Source: Pseudomonadota bacterium
Lineage (GTDB): Bacteria > Pseudomonadota > Gammaproteobacteria > Steroidobacterales > Woeseiaceae
DNA: 32,821 bases
Reading direction: 5' to 3'
Assembly: GCA_022564475.1 (NCBI GenBank)
Contig: JADFLJ010000008.1
Location: 1-32,821, forward strand
The notes beneath the pieces were generated by a model. The model had not been told where the DNA came from and did not search any database. It saw nothing but the letters and a program-made list of their open reading frames with translations. The stretch's first letter is position 1. Each line of letters begins with the position of its first letter. Below, in pieces: positions 1 to 8,006 of this stretch. The position numbers and the translations under genes were made by a program.

Positions 1-402
1 CGCCCACATTGGGTGGTTGTGCACGAGAGAGGAGCTCGAAGCTCCACACCCTTGCGGCGCCGGAACGTAGATCCGGCGGGGATCTCGAAGTGGAATGCAG
101 GGCTTGCAGGAGATGTCGAATTGCCTGAAGTGGGACAAGACCTGGATGTTGACGGCGAGATGGCCGTTGTCGAGTCCGTGAAGGCAGCTTCGGATGTTTA
201 TGCACCGATTTCGGGCAACGTGCTGGCCGTCAACGAAGCCCTGGCGGACGTACCGGAAACGATTAACACAGATCCTTATGGCGAAGGCTGGATCGTAAGA
301 CTGCAACCCGCCGGCGAGATCGACGAGTCGAGCATGATGTCGCCCGATGACTATCAGACACTACTGGACGAACTGGACGAAGTGGACGAAGTGGACGACT
401 AA
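1..402 (+). CDS. gcvH: Glycine cleavage system H protein, 5'-truncated or with an anomalous 5' end at the window edge
   Basis: [42 protein letters not shown]...[13 protein letters not shown] is typical GcvH, including the lipoyl-lysine ESVKAASD motif. The first ~110 nt do not give a recognisable GcvH N-terminus in any frame. Confidence 0.85.
   Translation, partial: RPHWVVVHERGARSSTPLRRRNVDPAGISKWNAGLAGDVELPEVGQDLDVDGEMAVVESVKAASDVYAPISGNVLAVNEALADVPETINTDPYGEGWIVRLQPAGEIDESSMMSPDDYQTLLDELDEVDEVDD
364..399 (+). repeat. Four tandem copies of a 9-bp unit (consensus STGGACGAA) at the 3' end of gcvH
   Basis: CTGGACGAA CTGGACGAA GTGGACGAA GTGGACGAC read directly at 364-399; encodes [12 protein letters not shown]. 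Confidence 0.9.
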
Positions 403-403
403 G

Positions 404-1777
404 ATGCCATTCATTCCGCACACCAGGAAAGACACTGAAGAAATGCTGGCCGCGATCGGCGTGCCCGATCTGGATACCTTGTTCGACGAAATTCCTCCCG
501 AGCTCATTATCGATTCGATAGAGGGTGTCCCTGAGGCCCTGTCGGAAATGCAGATCACGCGGCTCATGCACAAACGCGCAGCCATTGATGGCACGCCGTC
601 GTGCTTTATTGGCGCCGGTGCGTATGAGCATCACATCCCGACCGTGGTGTGGGATATCGCGACGCGCGGCGAGTTCTACAGCGCCTACACGCCGTACCAG
701 GCGGAGGCGAGCCAGGGCACGCTGCAAACGATCTACGAATACCAGTCGATGATCACCGAGTTGACGGGTCTCGATGTCAGCAACGCCTCTCTGTATGACG
801 GTGCATCGGGGCTCGCCGAGGCATCGCTCATGGCTGTGCGAACGAATCGTGCAGTGAAATCGCGGCGCGTCATGCTTGCACCGGGCGTCAACCCGATTTA
901 CGCGCAGGTTGCAGAAGCGATCGCCGGGAGTCAGGCCATCACGTTCGAATCGATTGCGATGGATGCAAAGACGGGCAACGTCGACTTCGACAGCCTTGAC
1001 GACAACGCAGACCCGGTTGCCGTCGTCATTCAGCAGCCCTCGTTTCTTGGCACACTGGAAGATGTTGATCGACTCACAAACTGGGCAGTGGAACGCGGAG
1101 CCATCGTTATCGCGATCGTAAACCCGATGTCTCTGGCCTTGCTCAAAGCGCCGGCGCAATGGGGCGATAGCGGTGCCGACATCGCCTGTGGGGAAGGGCA
1201 GCCGCTGGGTGTGCCACTGTCCTCCGGCGGGCCGTACTTCGGCTTCATGACCTGCAAGCAAAAGCATGTACGTCAGATGCCGGGCCGGATTGTGGGCCGT
1301 ACTACCGACCTCGACGACAAGCCCGGTTATGCGTTAACGCTGCAGGCACGCGAGCAACACATTCGACGTTCGAAGGCGACGTCCAATATCTGTACCAATC
1401 AGGGCCTCATGGTGACGGCCGCGACGATCTACATGTCCTTGCTCGGTTTTGATGGCCTCGTAAAGGTGGCGTCGCAGTCGCAACGTAATACGAAGCGTCT
1501 CGTCGATGGTCTGTGTAGCCTCGACGGCGTGCAGCGAGTGTTTGAGGGATCGTATTTCCACGAAGTCGCATTGCGACTGGATCGACCCGTGGCGCCGGTG
1601 CTTGCGGCACTGGCCGCGAACGATATCCTGGGTGGGCTGGACCTGTCGGCGTACACACCAGAGCTTGAAAATGCCTTGCTGGTTTGCGTAACCGAAACCA
1701 AGACCGACGAAGACATCGACGAGTACATCGATGCAATGCGCAAAGTACTGGCCACAGAATCTGCGAGGGGCTCATGA
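404..1777 (+). CDS. gcvPA: Glycine dehydrogenase (decarboxylating) subunit 1
   Basis: [20 protein letters not shown]...; GcvPA motifs such as [56 protein letters not shown] at 404 preferred over the 347 start, which overlaps gcvH. Confidence 0.95.
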   Translation: MPFIPHTRKDTEEMLAAIGVPDLDTLFDEIPPELIIDSIEGVPEALSEMQITRLMHKRAAIDGTPSCFIGAGAYEHHIPTVVWDIATRGEFYSAYTPYQAEASQGTLQTIYEYQSMITELTGLDVSNASLYDGASGLAEASLMAVRTNRAVKSRRVMLAPGVNPIYAQVAEAIAGSQAITFESIAMDAKTGNVDFDSLDDNADPVAVVIQQPSFLGTLEDVDRLTNWAVERGAIVIAIVNPMSLALLKAPAQWGDSGADIACGEGQPLGVPLSSGGPYFGFMTCKQKHVRQMPGRIVGRTTDLDDKPGYALTLQAREQHIRRSKATSNICTNQGLMVTAATIYMSLLGFDGLVKVASQSQRNTKRLVDGLCSLDGVQRVFEGSYFHEVALRLDRPVAPVLAALAANDILGGLDLSAYTPELENALLVCVTETKTDEDIDEYIDAMRKVLATESARGS

Positions 1778-2301
1778 GCGGCACAATCATTGCAAAAATA
1801 TCCTTCGAGAGCGGCGACTATCGAACCTACGGGGAACTTCCGAGTGTTGGTAGTCGTGCGCCGGACATCATGCTCGTGAACACCAAGTTGCAAAACGTGT
1901 CACTCGCGAACTGGATGGGCATGCGCAAGATCATGAACATTTTCGTCAGCATCGACACGTCGATCTGTGCCAGGTCGGTCATCGAATTTGATCGCATGGG
2001 CACGGGTTTTGATGATGTTGCGATGCTGATGGTGTCCTATGACTTGCCGTTCGCTCACAAGCGTTTTCAGGAGCAGCATGACCTGAAAAACGCAATCGGC
2101 TTGTCTGCCATTCGACATGCGGGTTTCGGCGAAAACTACGGCGTGCAGATCATCGAAGGACCGCTGGCCGGCATGTTTTCGAGAGCCGTTGTCGTGCTCG
2201 ATGAGAACAATACGGTCGTGCATTGCGAACACATTGAAGATATTTCCACTGAACCCGATTACACACAAGCGTTTCGCGCGCTGGGCATCGAGATCGAATA
2301 A
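1774..2301 (+). CDS. Tpx-family thiol peroxidase (peroxiredoxin), atypical active site
   Basis: Starts at [23 protein letters not shown], with ATGA overlap with the gcvPA stop. Tpx-like blocks: [79 protein letters not shown]. Confidence 0.88.
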   Translation: MSGTIIAKISFESGDYRTYGELPSVGSRAPDIMLVNTKLQNVSLANWMGMRKIMNIFVSIDTSICARSVIEFDRMGTGFDDVAMLMVSYDLPFAHKRFQEQHDLKNAIGLSAIRHAGFGENYGVQIIEGPLAGMFSRAVVVLDENNTVVHCEHIEDISTEPDYTQAFRALGIEIE

Positions 2302-3779
2302 TGGAATACAGGATGGAAAAACTGATATTTGAGAAATCCCGTTCGGGCCGACGCGCGTTTGCCCAGGCGCCGCGCGAGACCGCGGCGACAGACATTCCGG
2401 ATGCCCTGCGCCGTACGGACAGGCCCGGATTGCCGGAGGCATCCGAGTTACAGGTCGTGCGCCATTTCACGCGCTTGTCGCAGCTGAATTTCTCGATCGA
2501 CACGCAGTTCTACCCGCTGGGTTCGTGCACGATGAAATACAATCCGCGTGCGTGCAATGCGCTGGCGTTGTTACCGCCATTCGCGGGTCGACATCCGCTG
2601 GGACCCGTGAGTCACGGCCAGGGATTCATGAGTTGCATGTACGAATTACAGGAAATGCTCATCGGCGTAACGGGCATGACGGCCGTCTCGTTAACGCCGA
2701 TGGCCGGCGCGCAAGGCGAGTTCGCCGGCGTTGCAATGATCAAGGCCTACCATGTCGCGCGTGGCGACCTGGAACGTAATGAAATTCTGGTGCCCGACGC
2801 AGCACACGGCACGAACCCGGCAACGGCGACGATGTGTGGATGCGTTGTAAAGGAAATCCCGACCGGGCCGGACGGCGATATCAATTTTGAGGCCTTGCAG
2901 GCAGCGCTGGGTCCGAAGACCGCAGGCATCATGTTGACGAATCCATCGACACTTGGCGTCTTCGAGCGGCGCATCGTGGACGTTGCAAAACTCGTTCACG
3001 AAGCGGGTGGCTTGCTTTATTACGACGGTGCGAATCTCAATGCGATCCTCGGCAAGGTGCGGCCGGGCGATATGGGCTTCGACGTGATCCACATGAACCT
3101 GCACAAAACTTTCTCGACGCCGCACGGTGGCGGTGGTCCGGGTTCGGGGGCCGTTGGTGTGAACGACAGGCTCAAAGCCTTCATGCCGATTCCGGTTGTG
3201 GGTGCTGAGGAGCGCGACGGAGAGACCGTGTACCGCTGGCTGGCGGAGGATGATCTACCCCAAAGCATCGGACGTTTGTCAGGATTCATGGGCAACTCGG
3301 GCGTGCTGCTGCGCGCTTATGTGTATATGCGCATGATCGGTCGCGACGGCATGCGGCGAATTGCCGAGTACGCGACACTGAACGCCAACTACCTGCAAAC
3401 GAAACTGGCTGCCGCGGGTTTCGAGCTGGCGTTCCCGGGGCGGCGTGCGAGCCATGAATTCATTATTTCACTGCGGAAAGAAGCCAAGACAGTGAACATG
3501 ACGGCGATGGACGTCGCCAAGGCTCTACTCGATTGCAACTACCATGCACCGACGACCTACTTCCCGTTGCTGGTGCCGGAGTGCCTGCTTATCGAGCCCA
3601 CCGAGACCGAAAGCAAGGAAACGCTGGATGGCTTCGTCGATGCGATGATCAAGATCGCCAACGACGCACGAGACAAGGGCGTCAGCTACAAAGAAGCACC
3701 GTACAAGATGCCGGTTCGCCGCCTCGATGACGTGAAAGCCGCGCGGCAGCTCGACATCCGGTTTCAGCGACCGGACTAG
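2301..3779 (+). CDS. gcvPB: Glycine dehydrogenase (decarboxylating) subunit 2 (alternative ATG at 2313)
   Basis: [30 protein letters not shown]-lysine region [25 protein letters not shown] overlap with the preceding gene. Confidence 0.95.
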   Translation: MEYRMEKLIFEKSRSGRRAFAQAPRETAATDIPDALRRTDRPGLPEASELQVVRHFTRLSQLNFSIDTQFYPLGSCTMKYNPRACNALALLPPFAGRHPLGPVSHGQGFMSCMYELQEMLIGVTGMTAVSLTPMAGAQGEFAGVAMIKAYHVARGDLERNEILVPDAAHGTNPATATMCGCVVKEIPTGPDGDINFEALQAALGPKTAGIMLTNPSTLGVFERRIVDVAKLVHEAGGLLYYDGANLNAILGKVRPGDMGFDVIHMNLHKTFSTPHGGGGPGSGAVGVNDRLKAFMPIPVVGAEERDGETVYRWLAEDDLPQSIGRLSGFMGNSGVLLRAYVYMRMIGRDGMRRIAEYATLNANYLQTKLAAAGFELAFPGRRASHEFIISLRKEAKTVNMTAMDVAKALLDCNYHAPTTYFPLLVPECLLIEPTETESKETLDGFVDAMIKIANDARDKGVSYKEAPYKMPVRRLDDVKAARQLDIRFQRPD

Positions 3780-3873
3780 CGTTGGCACCGAAAATGGGAA
3801 CCGTGACGTCCTGCCATAGTCTGAAATAGTCTAGTATTCACAAGCTCCCTTCCGCAGAGTCCACAGGACGCAT

Positions 3874-6672
3874 ATGGCAATCGGCAGACCACTCATAGCA
3901 CTCATCTCACTCGGCTTTGTGTCAGCGCTCAATGCGGCAGAGGACGCGGACTGGACCGCTACGCTGGACCGCATTTCGTCCGGCGTCGTTTCGATCAGAG
4001 TCGACAGCACGCGGGCGTTCGATACCGAGTGGAATTCGTCCTCGCAGGCGACCGGCTTTGTCGTCGACGCCGAACGTGGCCTGATTTTGACCAACCGGCA
4101 TGTGGTGACTCCCGGACCCGTAGTGGCCGAAGCCGTGTTTCGCAACAATGAAGAAGTACGTCTTACGCCCGTGTACCGGGATCCCGTGCACGACTTCGGG
4201 TTTTTTCGTTACGACCCGGCAGATCTCCAATACATTGAGCCGATAGCGCTGGCCCTGACACCGGGCGCGGCTGGTATCGGCCGGGAAATCAGGGTAATTG
4301 GCAATGATGCCGGCGAACAACTATCGATTCTGGCAGGGACCATTGCACGCCTCGATCGCAAGGCGCCGGACTACGGTCGAGGTAAATACAACGACTTCAA
4401 CACCTTTTATTTGCAGGCCGCATCGGGCACATCCGGTGGCTCCTCCGGGTCTCCTGTGGTGAATATAGAGGGCGAAGTGGTCGCACTGAATGCGGGTGCA
4501 AATGGCTCAGCAGCAAGCAGTTATTTCCTGCCGCTTGATCGGATCGAGCGCGCGCTCAAATTGTTGCAGGCTGACGAATTCATTACTCGTGGCAGCTTGC
4601 AAACGATCTTCGAGAGCAAGCCTTTCGACGAATTGCGGCGGCTTGGGCTGACTGAAGAATCAGAACGCGCTGTGCGGTCACGGTTTCCGGAGCAAACGGG
4701 CATGTTGACGGTTGAGCAGGTCATTCCGGATTCGCCCGCGGCAGGCAAGTTGCAGCCCGGCGACATATTGATTCGCATGAACGGTGAGCTGGTAACGGAA
4801 TTCATCCCGCTGGCGGTATTGCTTGATGACACGGTGGGCGGTGAGGTCGAGATTGAGCTTGAGCGTGGCGGTCGGTCGATCACGGAGACCGTGGTCGTTA
4901 GTGACCTGCACTCAATTACACCGTCGGAGTTCATTGAAGTGGGTGACGCGATCGTAAACAACCTTTCTTACCAGCAAGCGCGGCACTACAACCTGGCCAT
5001 CGAAGGCGTTTACGTCGCGAGTCCGGGTTATTTGTTGTCCAAATCAGCCGTGCCGCGCGGTGCGGTTATAACCAAATTTGGCAAAGACGAGATTCGGAAT
5101 ATTGATGACTTTGAAGCGGCGCTCGACAAACTGGCGGATGGCTCAAGATCGGTCTTGCGCTACGTAACGCTCGATAACCCAAGCAACTCGGTCGTTCGTC
5201 CTTTCGAAATGGATCGTGTCTGGTTTCCGGTGCGGCGTTGCACGCGTGATGACAAATCCGGTGTCTGGCCATGCAGGGACCTGGGTGCCGGACCTGCGCC
5301 GCAGCCCGAGGTCCCGGGCAGTACGGATTTTGCGAAGCAATCAGACAGGCGCGTAAGAGCCGTTGCACCGTCACTCGTGGTCGTAACATTTGATCTTCCG
5401 TACACGGTGTCTGGCGTAGCCGATCGTCATTACTACGGCACCGGCGTCATTGTCGACACGGAGCGTGGTTATGTTGTGGTTGATCGAAACACCGTGCCGG
5501 TCGGCATGGGCGATGTGACCGTTACGTTTGCCGGCTCACTGGAGGTCAAAGCGAAAATCGTGCAGCTGCATCCGCTGCATAACCTCGCCATCGTGTCCTA
5601 TGACCCGGCAGCAATCGGCGACACGCCGGTCAGGCAGGCGGTATTCAATACGGAAGCCGTCAAGTCGGGTGATGACGTACTCGTGGTTGGCATCAAGTCC
5701 GATCATCGACTGGTGTACCAGGAAAGCACGGTCGCTTCCGTCGATCCACTCACATTGCCCTTGTCACGGACACTGCGATTTCGCGACACCAATATTGATG
5801 GAATTTCACTCGTCAACGGTCCGTCGGGTTTTGACGGTGTACTCGTCGACGATCGTGGGCGAATTCTTGCAACCTGGTCGAGTTTTGTCGTTCAGACGGG
5901 CGGTGAATCCGCGCAGTTTAACCGCGGCATCAGCAGCGAACTCGTGCGTGAATTTGTGCGAACGGTGCAATCCGGGAAACCGTTTTACTCGCTCGAGGCT
6001 GAGTTTGTTTACGCACCGTTGTTTGCTGCCAGAAACATGGGTGTTAGTGAAGACTGGTTGAATCGTCTGGAGAAAAACAATCCCGTGCGTCGACGCGCAC
6101 TCAGCGTGACCCGATTGGTAGCCGGAACGAACGCGGCAGAGCTTCTTCGCAACGGCGATATTGTCATGGCTGTGGATGGCCAGGTCGTCACGTCATTTCG
6201 CGCGCTTGAACATGCGGTGCAGAAACCTGTAGTGGATCTTACGATCTGGCGCAATGGTGAAGAACTTCAATTGACGTTGCAAACCGCATCGCTGAGCGGA
6301 CTTGGTATTGATCGGGCCGTGTCATGGGCCGGCGCCTTGTTGCAGGACCCGCATCGACAGATGGCGGCACAGCGCGGCATCGAACCCTATGGTGTTTACG
6401 TGGCGTTCTTCAGTTACGGCTCGCCGGCAACACGTTACGGGCTGTGGGCAGGGCGGCGCGTGATCGAAGTTGACGAGACGCCAACCCCCAATCTGCAAGC
6501 GTTCATCGACGCGGTGAAAGGCAAGCAAGATCAGGAGTCTGTGCGTATCAAGACCGTTACCTGGACCGGTGCGATCGAGGTCATAACGCTTAAGCTCGAC
6601 AACCAATACTGGCCTGCGTACGAGATTCGTCGCACCGCTGACGGCTGGGTTCGTTCTTCGATCGGTTCCTGA
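3874..6672 (+). CDS. Signal-peptide-bearing double trypsin-like/multi-PDZ serine protease, Nma111/Deg7-like architecture
   Basis: N-terminal signal-like MAIGRPLIALISLGFVSALNAAEDAD. First protease domain: ATGFVVDAERGLILTNRHVV (His), VYRDPVHDFGFF (Asp), SGTSGGSSGSPVVNIEG (Ser). PDZ-like segments (TVEQVIPDSPAAGKLQPGDILIRMNGELV; ALSVTRLVAGTNAAELLRNGDIVMAVDGQVV). Second trypsin-like fold: YYGTGVIVDTERGYVVVDRNTVP...LHPLHNLAIVSYDP. Confidence 0.85.
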   Translation: MAIGRPLIALISLGFVSALNAAEDADWTATLDRISSGVVSIRVDSTRAFDTEWNSSSQATGFVVDAERGLILTNRHVVTPGPVVAEAVFRNNEEVRLTPVYRDPVHDFGFFRYDPADLQYIEPIALALTPGAAGIGREIRVIGNDAGEQLSILAGTIARLDRKAPDYGRGKYNDFNTFYLQAASGTSGGSSGSPVVNIEGEVVALNAGANGSAASSYFLPLDRIERALKLLQADEFITRGSLQTIFESKPFDELRRLGLTEESERAVRSRFPEQTGMLTVEQVIPDSPAAGKLQPGDILIRMNGELVTEFIPLAVLLDDTVGGEVEIELERGGRSITETVVVSDLHSITPSEFIEVGDAIVNNLSYQQARHYNLAIEGVYVASPGYLLSKSAVPRGAVITKFGKDEIRNIDDFEAALDKLADGSRSVLRYVTLDNPSNSVVRPFEMDRVWFPVRRCTRDDKSGVWPCRDLGAGPAPQPEVPGSTDFAKQSDRRVRAVAPSLVVVTFDLPYTVSGVADRHYYGTGVIVDTERGYVVVDRNTVPVGMGDVTVTFAGSLEVKAKIVQLHPLHNLAIVSYDPAAIGDTPVRQAVFNTEAVKSGDDVLVVGIKSDHRLVYQESTVASVDPLTLPLSRTLRFRDTNIDGISLVNGPSGFDGVLVDDRGRILATWSSFVVQTGGESAQFNRGISSELVREFVRTVQSGKPFYSLEAEFVYAPLFAARNMGVSEDWLNRLEKNNPVRRRALSVTRLVAGTNAAELLRNGDIVMAVDGQVVTSFRALEHAVQKPVVDLTIWRNGEELQLTLQTASLSGLGIDRAVSWAGALLQDPHRQMAAQRGIEPYGVYVAFFSYGSPATRYGLWAGRRVIEVDETPTPNLQAFIDAVKGKQDQESVRIKTVTWTGAIEVITLKLDNQYWPAYEIRRTADGWVRSSIGS

Positions 6673-6676
6673 ACGA

Positions 6677-7618
6677 ATGACGCCACGACGCACAGGTTTG
6701 TTGCTGGGTCTGATCGCGCTGGCGTTCGCGTTAAATACGTTCGCACAGACGCTTTACAAGTATCGCGGCGAAAATGGCGAGTGGATCTACTCGGATCGCC
6801 CACCCGACGACGGTGAGGTGCGCGAAACTCGCGATCTTCATACGGGGGCTGTCAGAGGCAGGCTGAGCGTTTCGCACAGCTTTGTTGATCGTAGTATTCG
6901 GCTTGTGGCGAACAACGAATTTTACGCACCCGTCGAAATGACGCTGGGTTTCGACCGCCTAAAGGGCATGAGTTACCCCCATCCGGATCAGGAACTGCGT
7001 TGGGTGCTGCCGCCGCGAAGTGAAACTGTCTTGTTGGACCTGCACGTCATTGACAGCGTTGCGGCACCCGACACGCAGTATACAACCCGGTACACACTGG
7101 GCAGCCCGGCGGCATCTCATCAGCCGACGTCCTTATACCGCGTGCCCTTCGCCATCGCGAATGAGTACGCGGTGACCCAGGCGTATCCGAATGTGAGCAC
7201 GCACGACACACCGGACGCTTACCATGCGGTCGATATTGCGATGCCCGTCGGGACCAATATTTTTGCGGCGCGTGGCGGCATTGTCTTCGATGTAGCTGAC
7301 GCCAATTTTCGTAGCGGGCTTGATCGGGAACGCGACGGACCCGGGGCGAACATCATCCGTGTACTGCATGACGATGGCACCTACGCAATCTATGCGCACC
7401 TGAACTGGAATACGATTCGTGTGCGTCCCGGTGACCGCGTGCAACGAGGTGAATACATCGCGGATTCCGGCAATACGGGGTTTTCCAGCGGCCCACACCT
7501 GCATTTCGTTGTGATTCGGAATTCGGGCATGAAACCTGAGTCGGTTCCGCTGCGCTTCGAGGGCGCGAATTCAAGTGCCGTGGTGCCCGCAACAGGCAGT
7601 GAGCTAACGGCGTACTGA
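6677..7618 (+). CDS. M23 family metallopeptidase with N-terminal DUF4124-like domain
   Basis: YHAVDIAMPVGTNIFAARGG (HxxxD), YAIYAHLNW (H), GNTGFSSGPHLHFVV (HxH): the M23/LytM zinc and catalytic motifs. N-terminal LYKYRGENGEWIYSDRPPDDGEV is DUF4124-like, behind a signal peptide. Confidence 0.9.
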   Translation: MTPRRTGLLLGLIALAFALNTFAQTLYKYRGENGEWIYSDRPPDDGEVRETRDLHTGAVRGRLSVSHSFVDRSIRLVANNEFYAPVEMTLGFDRLKGMSYPHPDQELRWVLPPRSETVLLDLHVIDSVAAPDTQYTTRYTLGSPAASHQPTSLYRVPFAIANEYAVTQAYPNVSTHDTPDAYHAVDIAMPVGTNIFAARGGIVFDVADANFRSGLDRERDGPGANIIRVLHDDGTYAIYAHLNWNTIRVRPGDRVQRGEYIADSGNTGFSSGPHLHFVVIRNSGMKPESVPLRFEGANSSAVVPATGSELTAY

Positions 7619-7662
7619 TTATCTGACAAGACAAACGAGCAGACGCAAAGGAGAGGGGAATA

Positions 7663-8004
7663 ATGAAAATACTGGCCTTGATTCCGTTATGGTTTTTCCT
7701 GGCTGCGTGCGCATCGAGCCCGGATTCGGATTCCGGCGAGCGCAGCAAGGGCGTGGAAGTCTCGGCAAGCGCCGGCGGCAATACTTTCGAGTGTCCGGGT
7801 CGCAACTCCACATGTTATGCCGACGTTCGGCGCATGTGCGGGGAACGCGGTGTGGAGGAAGTCCGCGGACCTGGTCAGGGTCAGGTTTACACGGCGGGTC
7901 GTAGTGGCAGTGGTGACGATCCGTTCGCCAGGGCGGACCGTCAGCGGACCTATAATCAACCCGTCAAATTGCGCTGCAAGACAGGCTTATCGACATCCAG
8001 GTAA
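7663..8004 (+). CDS. Small cysteine-containing lipoprotein of unknown function
   Basis: MKILALIPLWFFLAACASS has a lipobox (LAAC). Strong SD-like AAGGAGAGG upstream of the ATG. Confidence 0.75.
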   Translation: MKILALIPLWFFLAACASSPDSDSGERSKGVEVSASAGGNTFECPGRNSTCYADVRRMCGERGVEEVRGPGQGQVYTAGRSGSGDDPFARADRQRTYNQPVKLRCKTGLSTSR

Positions 8005-8006
8005 AC

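Noticed and set aside
31-45. GGAGCT-CGA-AGCTCC inverted repeat as a regulatory hairpin or terminator
   Set aside because: Short stem, no U-tract, located in the doubtful contig edge; more likely part of the edge anomaly.
263-1267. 334-aa minus-strand ORF opposite gcvPA
   Set aside because: Arg/His-rich translation with no recognisable domain, lying antisense to a clear gcvPA; a typical spurious ORF in GC-rich coding DNA.
7353-7811. 152-aa minus-strand ORF overlapping the M23 and lipoprotein genes
   Set aside because: No domain features; antisense to two well-supported genes with export signals and an SD.
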